Source of the DNA: Planctellipticum sp942493135
Lineage (GTDB): Bacteria; Planctomycetota; Planctomycetia; Planctomycetales; Planctomycetaceae
Direction of reading: 5' to 3'
Assembly: GCA_942493135.1 (NCBI GenBank)
Contig: OW818684.1
Coordinates: 4,154,001-4,218,000, forward strand
DNA length: 64,000 bases
The position numbers were made by a program, and so were the translations under genes. The notes under the pieces are model-generated. The model saw nothing but the letters and a program-made list of their open reading frames with translations, did not search any database and had not been told where the DNA came from. Each line of letters starts with the position of its first letter. The first letter of the stretch is position 1. Positions 52,421 to 61,275 of the stretch are shown one piece after another.

Positions 52421-55357
52421 ATGTCCAACTCCGCACATGACGGCGACGCCTCCGTGCTGTCGGACATGCTGCGCCGCGTGACCCGACTTTCGGTCAGCCA
52501 TCCGCGGCTCACCGTCGGACTGGTGGCCGTTTCGGCCCTGGCCTGCGCGATCTACGCCGGCGTCTTTCTGAAGTTCAAGACCGACCGTTCGGACCTGATC
52601 GACCCCTCCGCCGCCTATCACCAGCGGTGGCAGCGGTATGAGGAGGCCTTCGGCGCCACCAGCGACATCGTGGTCGTCGTCGAAGCCGAGAAGCCCAACA
52701 CCATCAAGCAGGTCCTCGACCGACTGGGCACCCGCCTGCAGCAGCAGCCCGAGCTCTTCACCCACGTCCTGTTCAAAGTCGAACCGGGCCGGCTCCGCAG
52801 CAAAGGACTGCAATACCTCAGCCCCGAAGCCCTTTCGACCGGACTCAACCGCGTTGACGATTACCGTCCGATTCTGAACGGCCGATGGGATCTCATTCAG
52901 CTCCAGAGCCTGCTGCCGCGTTTGAAGCTGCAATTGCTGTCGGCGAGTGCGCGCGGCCCCCGGGAGGCCGAGAACCTGCTGCACCACGCCGACCGGCTCA
53001 CGTCGTCGATGGCAAGTTTCTTCGACGACCGTAACGAATTCCCCAATCCCTGGCCCGACGTCGTCCCGGTCGAACCCAAGCTGGCCGAACGGGCCAGCGA
53101 AACGGTCTACCTGCTCAGCGACGACGGCACGATGGGATTCGTCATGGCCTCCCCGGCGAGCAAGGGAGATTCGTTCGAAGGGGCGTCCGAAGCCATTGAC
53201 GCCATGCGCAAATTGACGGACGAAGTCACGGCCGAGTTTCCCGGCACGACGATCGCGCTGACCGGTATTCCGGTGCTGGAAAACGACGAAATGCGCCGCT
53301 CGGCGCAGGACAGCACCTGGGCCTCATTCCTGTCGTTTGCGGGAGTTGCGCTGATCACGATCTGGGGCTTCCGCGGCCTGCGGCATCCGCTGCTCGCGAT
53401 GTTGATGCTCGGCGTCGGCATGGCCTGGTCGTTCGGGTTCGCCACCGCGGTGGTCGGCCACCTCAACATCCTCTCCGTGTCGTTCGCAGCCATCCTCATC
53501 GGCCTGGGTTGCGACTTCTCGACCCACATCCTCTCCCGCTACCTCGACCTCCGCCACAAGGGCGAAGACGTCGCCGACGCTATGGTCGACTCCGCTGGGG
53601 TCGTCGGGGGGGGCATCGTCACCGGGGCCATTACGACCGCCCTGGCGTTTTTCTGCGCCACGTTCACGGACTTTCTGGGCGTCGCCGAGCTCGGCATCAT
53701 CGCGAGCGGCGGCATCCTCGCCTGCCTCATCGCGACATTCACCTTCTTCCCCGCCGTCGTCGTACTCGCCGACCAGAACGCCCCGGCCCGGACGCTGCCG
53801 AATCCGTTCCAGGGCAAATGGCTCCGGAAACTGACGCAGTCGTACCCCGGCCTCACTCTGGGACTCGCGGTGGCCCTGTCGGTCACCGTCGGTGTCTTCG
53901 CCTGCAACTGGACCGGCGGGGTGCCGCACCCGCTGCTGAAGTACGACCACAACCTCCTCAACCTGCAGGCGACCGGGCTGGAATCGGTCGAGACCCAGAA
54001 ACGGGTTTTCGAGTCCTCCAAACATTCGCTGCTGTATGCAATTTCCCTGGCGGACTCTCCGGAGGAAGCCCGGCGGTTGAAACAGAAATTCGAAGCTCTC
54101 CCCAGCGTCCACCACGTCGAAGAGCTGGCGACGCGCCTGCCCGATCGGGGGGCCGGAGAAACCAAGCTGCTTGTGCAGGCCTTTCACGCGGAATTGGCCC
54201 GCCTGCCGGAGCGGCCCCCCCAGTACCAGCCAGTCATGCCCGATCCGATTGGAAAGTCCCTGGACGATCTGTATCGGTTTCTGCGGATGCGCAAGGATCC
54301 CCTTTCGCAAAAGATCGCCGGCAACATCGACCGGTTCCTGGATGGATTCACCCAGCTCAACGGCGCCGACCAGATGGCGTTCCTGACGGAATTCCAGTAC
54401 CGCGTCGCCTACGCCCTGCTGGCGCAGTTTCAGGCTCTGGCGGACGCTTCCGATCCGGAACCGGTTGTCCCCGCGGACCTGCCGGAAGAGTTGATGTCGC
54501 GCTTCGTCAGCCCGCAGGGGAAGTGGCTGCTGCAGATCTATCCCAAAGACCAGATCTGGGACATGGCCCCCCTGAAAAAGTTCGTCACCGAAACGCGATC
54601 GATCGATCCAGAAGTGACCGGTACGCCGCTGCAGAACTACGAAGCCGCCCTGCAGATCAAACACAGCTACGAAGTCTGCGCGATCTACGCGATGGTGGTC
54701 ATCCTGATCGTGCTCCTGGTCGATTTTCTGCCCAAACAGCATCTGGCGTGGACGCTGGGGCCGCCCCTGGTGCTGGTCGTCGGTGCGGTGGCCATCCTGC
54801 AGGCGCGCCGGGTCGACTGGTCGCTGAGCTGGGTGCTTCTCTCGTACGCCGGGCTGGCCTTCACCCTTGCGTCGACTCTCAGTTTTCGCAGCGTGATCGA
54901 CACGGCGCTGACGATGGCCACGCCCGTCTGCGGGCTGCTGCTGACGTTCGGGCTGATGGGGATCTTCGACATTCCTCTCAACCCGGCGAACCTGATCATC
55001 CTCCCCCTCATCCTCGGGATTGGCGTCGACCACGGCGTCCACATCCTTCACGACTACCACGCCAAACCGAACGAGGTCTATGGGGTTTCTCCCAGTGTTG
55101 TGAACTCCGTCATCCTCACGTCGGCCACGACGATGGTCGGGTTCGGCAGCATGATGATCGCCGCCCACCGCGGCCTCTACAGCCTTGGGGCCGTGCTGAC
55201 GATCGGCGTCGGCATGTGCCTGTTCGTCAGCCTGGTCCCCGTGCCGGCCCTGCTGGCGGTCGTTTCTCGTCGGCGAAATGCAGCCCCCCCAGCAGTCGGC
55301 GGCGGGACGGTTGCGCCGGCAGGTCAGCGACCGAAGGCCGCCTCGCGCGTCGCCTGA
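52421..55357 (+). CDS. RND-superfamily transporter (MMPL/HpnN-like)
   Basis: 978 residues in two homologous halves, each with a transmembrane helix, a large extracytoplasmic loop and a block of five helices, as in MMPL/HpnN proteins. The matching intramembrane motifs are GLGCDFSTHILSRYLD in the first half and GIGVDHGVHILHDYHA in the second, with conserved Asp residues for proton coupling. HpnN-type members move hopanoids or other lipids to the outer membrane; a lipid cargo is therefore likely but not shown. ATG 52421. No membrane-fusion or outer-membrane partner is nearby, which again fits the lipid-exporter branch. Confidence 0.88.
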   Translation: MSNSAHDGDASVLSDMLRRVTRLSVSHPRLTVGLVAVSALACAIYAGVFLKFKTDRSDLIDPSAAYHQRWQRYEEAFGATSDIVVVVEAEKPNTIKQVLDRLGTRLQQQPELFTHVLFKVEPGRLRSKGLQYLSPEALSTGLNRVDDYRPILNGRWDLIQLQSLLPRLKLQLLSASARGPREAENLLHHADRLTSSMASFFDDRNEFPNPWPDVVPVEPKLAERASETVYLLSDDGTMGFVMASPASKGDSFEGASEAIDAMRKLTDEVTAEFPGTTIALTGIPVLENDEMRRSAQDSTWASFLSFAGVALITIWGFRGLRHPLLAMLMLGVGMAWSFGFATAVVGHLNILSVSFAAILIGLGCDFSTHILSRYLDLRHKGEDVADAMVDSAGVVGGGIVTGAITTALAFFCATFTDFLGVAELGIIASGGILACLIATFTFFPAVVVLADQNAPARTLPNPFQGKWLRKLTQSYPGLTLGLAVALSVTVGVFACNWTGGVPHPLLKYDHNLLNLQATGLESVETQKRVFESSKHSLLYAISLADSPEEARRLKQKFEALPSVHHVEELATRLPDRGAGETKLLVQAFHAELARLPERPPQYQPVMPDPIGKSLDDLYRFLRMRKDPLSQKIAGNIDRFLDGFTQLNGADQMAFLTEFQYRVAYALLAQFQALADASDPEPVVPADLPEELMSRFVSPQGKWLLQIYPKDQIWDMAPLKKFVTETRSIDPEVTGTPLQNYEAALQIKHSYEVCAIYAMVVILIVLLVDFLPKQHLAWTLGPPLVLVVGAVAILQARRVDWSLSWVLLSYAGLAFTLASTLSFRSVIDTALTMATPVCGLLLTFGLMGIFDIPLNPANLIILPLILGIGVDHGVHILHDYHAKPNEVYGVSPSVVNSVILTSATTMVGFGSMMIAAHRGLYSLGAVLTIGVGMCLFVSLVPVPALLAVVSRRRNAAPPAVGGGTVAPAGQRPKAASRVA

Positions 55358-55365
55358 CCCGCGGA

Positions 55366-55395
55366 TTGGGCGGCCGGACAGCAGGGTGCTAGAAT
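55366..55395 (+). promoter_or_regulatory. Promoter candidate for queF
   Basis: -10 TAGAAT (55390-55395, one mismatch) with a weak -35 TTGGGC (55366-55371) at 18-base spacing. The start codon is at 55441. Confidence 0.35.
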
Positions 55396-55440
55396 CTCGC
55401 TTTGAGAATTCACCGTCCCTGCTGCAGGAGCCCGCGGCCG

Positions 55441-55797
55441 ATGACCGCCCCGTCACGCGATACGCTGGAAACGTTCGAAAACCCGTGTCCCGGACGGGAT
55501 TACGAGATCGAAACCGTCTGCCCCGAGTTTACGTCCCTCTGTCCCAAGACCGGCCAGCCCGATTTCGGGACGCTCACCATTACCTACGTGCCGGACGGGA
55601 AGTGCTTCGAGCTGAAGTCGCTCAAGCTCTACCTGCAGCAGTACCGCAATCACGGCGCCTTCTACGAGCGCGTGACCAACGAGATCCTCGACGATCTGGT
55701 GGCCGTCACGGAACCCAAGTGGATGGTGCTGCACGCCGCTTTCACGCCCCGCGGCGGCATCCGGACGAACGTAAAGGCGGAGTATCGCAGAGCGTGA
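55441..55797 (+). CDS. queF: NADPH-dependent preQ0 reductase (unimodular QueF)
   Basis: 118 residues, the short unimodular type. It reduces 7-cyano-7-deazaguanine (preQ0) to preQ1 for queuosine synthesis. The catalytic Cys34 lies in TSLCPKTGQPDFG and the conserved Asp41 follows. FELKSLKLYL (56-65) corresponds to the family's ESKSLKLYL NADPH motif, with Leu in place of the first Ser. FYERVTNEI is also present. ATG 55441 follows GGAG; the frame to 55402 adds no conserved residues. It lies 83 bases after the RND gene on the same strand; no queuosine neighbours are present. Confidence 0.92.
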   Translation: MTAPSRDTLETFENPCPGRDYEIETVCPEFTSLCPKTGQPDFGTLTITYVPDGKCFELKSLKLYLQQYRNHGAFYERVTNEILDDLVAVTEPKWMVLHAAFTPRGGIRTNVKAEYRRA

Positions 55798-55802
55798 GGG
55801 TC

Positions 55803-55987
55803 GTTGAGGGTTGAGCGTCGATCGTTGAGGAAGGCGTCAAAGTGGGTGGCACGCCCAGAGGCTTTGCGATGGGCGTGGTTTTCGCATATCACTACGAAGA
55901 CACGCCCTTCGCAGACTCAGGGCGTGCCACCCGAATTTCTCAACGCTGAACCCTCAACGCTCCACGATTTTCACGCTCAACGAATTC
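55803..55987. repeat. Compound inverted-repeat element between queF and an isomerase gene
   Basis: The left flank has heptamers GTTGAGG (55803, 55824) and GTTGAGC (55810). The right flank has the reverse type, CTCAACG (55939, 55953) with CTGAACC and CGCTCAA. Between them lies a perfect 13-bp inverted repeat, GGGTGGCACGCCC (55844-55856) and GGGCGTGCCACCC (55920-55932), with a smaller nested pair GGGCGTG/CACGCCC inside. The element begins six bases after the queF stop and reaches the stop of the minus-strand isomerase gene. Confidence 0.75.
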
Positions 55988-57007
55988 TCAGAATCCTCGC
56001 GCCGTGCGGATATCGCCGAAATCCCGCAGGTGGTAGTCGATGCCGACGTAGTCGAGCACGCGGCAGAGTGAGCGGACGGCGACGCCCATGCCATCGGGAC
56101 CGCTGAAGCCGCCGAACTGGCCGCCCCCCTTGAGGTGGGGCTCGAGTTCGAGGAAGACGCCCGGCGCGCCGAGCTTCCGCATCTTCTTCTCGATCTTCGG
56201 GAGGTGCACCTTCAAGTCGCGAAGAATCAGTTCATGTCCCGAGTCGCCGACATCTGCGGGAACGAAGTTCTTCAGGCGTTCTTCATCGACGACGCCGGTC
56301 CAGGCCAGACTGGAGTCGATGCGGTAGTCCTTGATGTGCATCCAGCCGAACGAATCCCGCATTGCGACGTACTCGGCGCAGCAGTCGATTCCGTTGACGT
56401 TCTGGCAACTGATGTTCGCGCCATCGAAGATGCAGACCAGGTTCGGCTTCTTGATGGCTTTGGCGAGCGCTGCCAGCAGATGGCCGTTCTGTCCGATCAG
56501 GTTCGCTTCCACTTCCAGCCCGAAGATCAGCCCGGCTTTGGCGCAGGCCTCGACGATCGGGATCAGTCGGTCGGCGGCCCGCTTGACGTACTCCTGCGGA
56601 TCCTGACCCTGCGGGTGGTAGAACGAAAAACCGCGGATCATCGTCGCGCCGAGCGCCTCGGCAGCCCGGAGCGTATCCGCAACGGTGGTATTGAGATAGG
56701 TCTTCGGATCGACATATTTGTTGTGCGATCCGTCTTCAATATCGAGCAGTTTCACTTTGCCGATCCGCGAGCCGATGCTGCAGACCGACAGTCCGTATTC
56801 CTTCTGCAGCTTGGCGAGCTGCTTGAATTCCTCTTTCGACAGTTCGGTGACGTGCTTGACCTGACCGACGCCGGCGACGTCCACGAATCGCGGGCTGTAA
56901 TACTGCAGGCCCAGTGCTGCCAGGGCGGCAAACTGTTCGACGGCGGACTTGGTGTTGGCGGCCTCGTCGGCAAACGCGGAGAGGATGACGGAGGGCTTTT
57001 CGGACAT
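55988..57007 (-). CDS. Xylose-isomerase-like sugar phosphate isomerase/epimerase
   Basis: 339 residues, cytoplasmic (no signal peptide). The AP-endonuclease-2 barrel is indicated by SAFADEAANTKSAVEQFAALAALGLQYYSPR, GLEVEANLIGQNG (Glu), CIFDGANISCQN (Asp), FGWMHIKDYRIDS (His/Lys) and FLELEPHLKGGGQFGG. The substrate is a sugar or sugar phosphate that I cannot name. ATG 57007 with GGAAGA upstream; the longer frame to 57088 is not conserved-looking. Convergent with queF across the compound repeat. Confidence 0.87.
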   Translation of the reverse strand: MSEKPSVILSAFADEAANTKSAVEQFAALAALGLQYYSPRFVDVAGVGQVKHVTELSKEEFKQLAKLQKEYGLSVCSIGSRIGKVKLLDIEDGSHNKYVDPKTYLNTTVADTLRAAEALGATMIRGFSFYHPQGQDPQEYVKRAADRLIPIVEACAKAGLIFGLEVEANLIGQNGHLLAALAKAIKKPNLVCIFDGANISCQNVNGIDCCAEYVAMRDSFGWMHIKDYRIDSSLAWTGVVDEERLKNFVPADVGDSGHELILRDLKVHLPKIEKKMRKLGAPGVFLELEPHLKGGGQFGGFSGPDGMGVAVRSLCRVLDYVGIDYHLRDFGDIRTARGF

Positions 57008-57397
57008 CGGATCTTCCGGAAAGAGAGGCAGGGGACACGAGCCAGTCACTTGCGTCAGAGAATGCCCCAAACCGGTCTGGCTCGGCAAGTCCCAGCCGTG
57101 CAGTGACGAGCTCCTGGCTGAAACTTGGGCCGCCGATGTGTGACCGATTCCCCAGCTCTGCTGACTTTCCCTGCTGAGGAACGACTGACGTTAGTTGCGA
57201 GAATGGTACTGGGTCGTCGCGGACTCCGACGCCAGCCACCCGCGCAGTGATCCGCGAAAGTTCTGGATATCGAGATCCAGTTATTGACAGAGTCGGGATC
57301 GTGAGCCAAAATTGGACCCGAATGTACTGATTTCGGCCAGCACAGGGGCTGTCTGCAGATCAGTGGCTTGTTCACCGCTTGCGAGGAGCCTGTCGAA
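57008..57397. other. Gap between divergent isomerase and DUF3365 genes
   Basis: About 390 bases, containing the promoters of both neighbours. One good plus-strand promoter candidate is at 57284-57312. No supported coding frame. Confidence 0.5.
57284..57312 (+). promoter_or_regulatory. Promoter candidate for the DUF3365 haem gene
   Basis: A perfect -35 TTGACA (57284-57289) with -10 CAAAAT (57307-57312, two mismatches) at 17-base spacing. Transcription near 57319 would give a leader of about 79 bases. Confidence 0.45.
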
Positions 57398-57934
57398 ATG
57401 CGTCTGACACGACTGACCGGGGGATCGCTGATCGCCCTTCTGATCGCTGCTGGCTGGCTGGGAAGTCTCAGTTCCGGAATTGGACAGACCAAGGCTCCGG
57501 CCGATCCTGCCCTGGAGCGGACCCGCGATCAGGTCCGGATGCTCGACGACCTCTACAAAACCGCCGTCGTCTTCATCACCGACAAGTACGTCCACAAGGA
57601 CACCGACGTGTCCGCCGGGACCGCGGCCGTTGCGCTGTTCGGCGTGATGAAGGCCAAGGGCTGGCATGATATCCGTCTGGTCGACGCCACCGATCAGCCG
57701 TTCGAGGAGAAAAACGCCCCGAAGGACGCCTTTGAGAAGTCCGCAGTCAAAGCCCTCAAGGGGGGCAAGACCTATGTCGAAGAAGTCGTCCAGATCGACG
57801 GCAAGCCGCATCTGCGGGCCGCGACTCCCGTCCCCGTTGTTATGAAAAAGTGCGTGATGTGCCATCCGCACTATGCCGACGTCAAGGAAGGCGAAGCGAT
57901 CGGCATCCTGAGCTACATCGTCCCGATCAAGTAG
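57398..57934 (+). CDS. Exported DUF3365 (Tll0287-like) haem-binding protein
   Basis: 178 residues with a signal peptide or N-terminal anchor (LIALLIAAGWLGSL). CVMCH (152-156) is a c-type haem site, and the surrounding DUF3365 fold (LRAATPVPVVMKKCVMCHPHYADVKEGEAIGILSYIVPI) is that of Tll0287, a PAS-like haem sensor domain. It likely binds one haem in the periplasm as a redox or gas sensor; no kinase is fused or adjacent. Start ATG 57398 behind GAGGAG. A strong hairpin follows. Confidence 0.88.
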   Translation: MRLTRLTGGSLIALLIAAGWLGSLSSGIGQTKAPADPALERTRDQVRMLDDLYKTAVVFITDKYVHKDTDVSAGTAAVALFGVMKAKGWHDIRLVDATDQPFEEKNAPKDAFEKSAVKALKGGKTYVEEVVQIDGKPHLRAATPVPVVMKKCVMCHPHYADVKEGEAIGILSYIVPIK

Positions 57935-57969
57935 ATTCCCTCAGTCCGGGACTCTCATTCGAACTGCCG

Positions 57970-58001
57970 CGGCCGACGCATCCTCATGGAGGCGTCGGCC
58001 G
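57970..58001 (+). terminator. Terminator-like hairpin after the DUF3365 gene
   Basis: Arms CGGCCGACGC (57970-57979) and GCGTCGGCCG (57992-58001) with additional inner pairing (TCC/GGA), followed within a few bases by CTTTCT. It lies 35 bases after the stop codon. Confidence 0.6.
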
Positions 58002-58128
58002 TCTGGCTTTCTGGTGGGCCGACATTCGGCATCCGGAGCGGCCGACGGTATGCTGACTCGACCTTGCCAGCCGGGTGGCCTAGCGGTTCCCGGATGGCGT
58101 TCGACAGACCTGCCGTCGGGAATCCTTT

Positions 58129-59532
58129 GTGTCAGCGACCGCCCCTTCGCGTCCAGCGCTCGGACTGTGGGACTCTGTCAGCCTGATCGTGGGCATCGTG
58201 ATCGGCACCGTCATCTTCCGGATGCCGCCGTTCATCTTCGCCAAGGCGGGCGGCCCCTGGACCGGACTGAGTTTGTGGCTGGCCGGCGGACTGGCGGCCT
58301 ACTGCGGCGGGCTGGTCTTTGCCGAGCTGGCGACCGCCTACCCCCGTTCCGGCGGCGAATACAACTATCTGACGCGGGCCTTCGGCCGCTGGGCCGGATT
58401 CGCCTTCGGCTGGGCGCAATTGTCGGTCGTCCAGACCGGGAGTATCGGTTTTCTCTCCTATGTCGCCGGGGAATATGCGGCGCGCCTGTTTGGTTTTCCG
58501 GAGGCCTCGATTCCCTGGCTCGCGGCGGGGGTCGTGGTCGTCATCACGGTGCTCAACATGGCCGGCGTCCAGGCGGGACGGCGGGTGCAGAATACGCTGA
58601 GTCTGACCAAGCTCGCCGGGATGACGGTCCTGATTCTGGCCGGACTGCTGTTGGGGAGGGCCGATCTGGCCAGCCCGTCCGCTGTCGCCGCTGTCGAGAC
58701 CGACTGGTCGACCGCGTTTATTCTGATTCTGTATGCCTATGGCGGCTGGAACGATGCGGCGTACGTGGTCGCCGAAATCAAAGACCCGTCGCAGAACGTC
58801 CCGCGGGCGCTGTTTCTGGGGATCGGAGCCGTCACCGCGGTCTACCTGCTCTGCAATCTGGCCTATCTGCGAGCGCTGGGTTACGAGGGACTGTGCGCAT
58901 CGCAGGCGCCTCCCGCCGATACGCTGCAGCTCATCGCCGGCGTTCATGCAGCCAACCTGATAAGCATTGTCGTCCTGATTTCCGCCCTCGGGGGTGTCAA
59001 CGGACTGGTCTTCGCGGTCAGTCGCGTCCACGCGGCGTTGGGGGCCGATCATCCGCTGTTCTCCGCCTTCGCCCGGCGCGATGCCGCAGGCCGGTCCCCC
59101 GTCTGGGCGCTGGCCGCCCAGGGCCTGGTGACGCTGGGAATCATTCTCGGGGTCGGGACCGATGCCGGGCGCGGGATCGTCGACGCCCTGTTTACACCGG
59201 TCGGCCTGGGGCCGATCCCCTGGGGCCAGTTCTTTGGCGGCTGGGACACGCTGTTTGCGGCGACTGCGCCGGTCTTCTGGCTGTTCTTCCTGATGACCGG
59301 CGTCTCTTACTTCGTGTTGCGGTGGAAGGACTCCACTCTGGAACGACCCTTCCGGACGCCGCTGTTTCCGGTGATCCCGCTGGCGTTTTGCGCGGTCAGC
59401 CTGTTCGGCCTGTGGGCGGCGTGGAAATATGGCGGCGTCCTGTGGCCGCTGGTGGCGACGCCGCTGGCTGCCGGTGTACCCTTATTTGCCCTGAGCGAGT
59501 GGCTCCGGCTTCGCCGACGGGCGGCGAACTGA
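58129..59532 (+). CDS. APC-family amino-acid permease
   Basis: 467 residues with about twelve to thirteen transmembrane helices. The APC consensus region is clear: GLWDSVSLIVGIVIGTVIFRMPPFIFAKAG near the N-terminus (the G-x-G unwound helix 1) and ELATAYPRSGGEYNYLTRAFGRWAGF at residues ~67-92. YAYGGWNDAAYVVAEIKDPSQNVPRA marks helix 6. It imports or exchanges an amino acid or similar solute; specificity is not readable. Start GTG 58129. The next gene, a methyltransferase, is 41 bases downstream and may be cotranscribed. Confidence 0.9.
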   Translation: MSATAPSRPALGLWDSVSLIVGIVIGTVIFRMPPFIFAKAGGPWTGLSLWLAGGLAAYCGGLVFAELATAYPRSGGEYNYLTRAFGRWAGFAFGWAQLSVVQTGSIGFLSYVAGEYAARLFGFPEASIPWLAAGVVVVITVLNMAGVQAGRRVQNTLSLTKLAGMTVLILAGLLLGRADLASPSAVAAVETDWSTAFILILYAYGGWNDAAYVVAEIKDPSQNVPRALFLGIGAVTAVYLLCNLAYLRALGYEGLCASQAPPADTLQLIAGVHAANLISIVVLISALGGVNGLVFAVSRVHAALGADHPLFSAFARRDAAGRSPVWALAAQGLVTLGIILGVGTDAGRGIVDALFTPVGLGPIPWGQFFGGWDTLFAATAPVFWLFFLMTGVSYFVLRWKDSTLERPFRTPLFPVIPLAFCAVSLFGLWAAWKYGGVLWPLVATPLAAGVPLFALSEWLRLRRRAAN

Positions 59533-59573
59533 CCCGGTCCGATTTCGTCCCGGTTGAGTTTCGGAGATTGCCG

Positions 59574-60152
59574 ATGCTGCGTGGATGGCTGATTCCGGTG
59601 GTGCTGCTGACGGCCGTCGACATCGTCGTTGCAGAGGACGCCTCACCCCGTCCCCCCAAGAAACCGGACGTCGGCTATTACGCCACGACGCAGGACGTCG
59701 TCGACAAGATGCTCGAACTCGCCAAAGTGACGAAGCAGGATCACGTCTGCGACCTCGGCTGCGGCGACGGCCGGTTCGTCGTGACCGCCGCGAAGAAGTT
59801 CGGCTGCCGATCCACCGGCTACGAACTCGATCCCAAGCTCATCGCGACGGGCCGGACCAAGATCCGCGAAGCCGGTCTTGAGAAGCTGGCGAAGATTGAA
59901 GAGCAGGACATTTTCACCGCCGACCTCGCCGACACCACCGTCGTCATGCTCTTCCTGCTTCCGAAGCTCAACGCCCGGCTGGTGCCCCAGCTCCAGAAGA
60001 TGCCCCCTGGCAGCCGGATCATCACCCACGAATTCGACATTCCCGGCATCCAGGCTGACCAGGAGCTGACCTGGGTCTCGAAGCAGGACGACAGCGAACA
60101 CCTGCTGTATGTCTACACGATTCCGCTGAAGCCCTTGCTGGACAAGAAGTAG
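59574..60152 (+). CDS. Small SAM-dependent methyltransferase with N-terminal signal sequence
   Basis: 192 residues. A hydrophobic N-terminus (MLRGWLIPVVLLTAVDIVVAED) looks like a signal peptide. The remainder is a class-I methyltransferase: HVCDLGCGDGRFVV (motif I 60-67), STGYELDPKLIATGR (acidic motif II), IEEQDIFTADL and VVMLFLLPKLN. It resembles planctomycete proteins of this size with the same N-terminus. SAM is a cytoplasmic cofactor, so export is puzzling; the segment may instead anchor the enzyme at the membrane. ATG 59574 with GGAG eight bases upstream. Confidence 0.85.
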   Translation: MLRGWLIPVVLLTAVDIVVAEDASPRPPKKPDVGYYATTQDVVDKMLELAKVTKQDHVCDLGCGDGRFVVTAAKKFGCRSTGYELDPKLIATGRTKIREAGLEKLAKIEEQDIFTADLADTTVVMLFLLPKLNARLVPQLQKMPPGSRIITHEFDIPGIQADQELTWVSKQDDSEHLLYVYTIPLKPLLDKK

Positions 60153-60246
60153 ATCCTTCCTGGCGGCGCACTGGTGGCTGAAGGCCCCCGGCGCCACCCG
60201 GCATACTGCGAAGAAAGCCCATCGCCGCCGAACGTGGCATCCACGC

Positions 60247-61122
60247 CTATCCCAACTCAGAGTCGGCAGCATCCGCCACCGGCGGGTCGACGGGAGTCAC
60301 TTGTGGCGGCGTCCAGTCGCCCCAATGGGAGAGATACTCCGCGTAGGCCGGGGTCGTGGCGGCCTGCTGTTCGAGCCACTGGCGGGTGGCGGCGACCAGT
60401 TCGTGTTCCTTTTCGAGTGTCAGCTTGCCGAGGAGCACGCGGGAGCGGAGAAAGACGAAGTAAGTGTCGAGCACGTCGCAGCGGCAATAGTCGTTTACCG
60501 CGTCCACCTGCCCGGAGTCGTACATGTCCTGCACCTGCGATCCGTCGACGCCAGACTTGCCCGGTTTGCCGATCAGGTTGGCGAGCAGATTGAGTCCGCC
60601 GGTCAGACGGGTCGCGCCGAAGTTGGACATCAGATCGTACAAGTCGAGGTGAGCATCGGAGTTATAGCGATTTCTGGACTGCTCGAAGCTGCGGGCGTCG
60701 ACGTTGAACCAGGCGGGGACCGAGTAGCCGTAACGGAAAGCGGCCAACTCCAGAACCGGCAGGTCGTAACCCCGCCCGTTGAAGCTGACCAGCGTCGGCC
60801 GGCCGTAGTGATTCCAGCCCTGCCAGAAATTCTTCGCGATCACGTGCGGGCGATACTGGGGCGCGTCCAGCGTCACCAGATCGAGCAGCTTGAATTCCGC
60901 ATCGACTTTCGCGACCGCGACGGAAATCGGAAGCATGAACGTTACGGGCAGGATGTCCTTCCCGTTCTGCTCCAGCAGCTCGGCCCGGTATTTCGCCAGA
61001 GCCGCTTCGGGCGGCAAGCCTTGCCCCGGATAGCGGATTCGGGAGACCAGTGCTCCGTCGGCAATCGCCTCGATATCAAAAATCAGGTAACTGACGGCGG
61101 GGCGGCGTTCTTCGGGAAACAC
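60247..61122 (-). CDS. Predicted 3'-5' exonuclease related to the PolB proofreading domain
   Basis: 291 residues of DEDD-type exonuclease (DNA_pol_B_exo2, PF10108-like). The first acidic motif is FDIEA (Asp16, Glu18), followed by SFNGRGYDLPVLELAAFR (second acidic motif), DLYDLMSNFGA and YCRCDVLDTYFV with the final Asp. No polymerase domain follows. It would trim DNA or RNA 3' ends. GTG 61122 is used because GGAG lies eight bases upstream; the open frame continues to 62205 but that is the antisense of metF. Divergent from metF. Confidence 0.85.
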   Translation of the reverse strand: MFPEERRPAVSYLIFDIEAIADGALVSRIRYPGQGLPPEAALAKYRAELLEQNGKDILPVTFMLPISVAVAKVDAEFKLLDLVTLDAPQYRPHVIAKNFWQGWNHYGRPTLVSFNGRGYDLPVLELAAFRYGYSVPAWFNVDARSFEQSRNRYNSDAHLDLYDLMSNFGATRLTGGLNLLANLIGKPGKSGVDGSQVQDMYDSGQVDAVNDYCRCDVLDTYFVFLRSRVLLGKLTLEKEHELVAATRQWLEQQAATTPAYAEYLSHWGDWTPPQVTPVDPPVADAADSELG

Positions 61123-61275
61123 GGCAGTGCTCCGGGAGCGAGATCGATTTGGTGAGATTGTCCGGTCGAGAATGTCGCGACTGCCGCCGGTTGTCCAGAG
61201 CCTGAGCGGCCGCGGGACTGGCTGGCAGCCATGACAGCGGCCGCGGGATTCCGGTATGCTCGTCGCAAGATCGAG

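Noticed and set aside
52165..52440. A 91-codon frame just before the RND gene
   Set aside because: It overlaps the RND start and lies in the leader region; no ribosome binding site or motif supports it.
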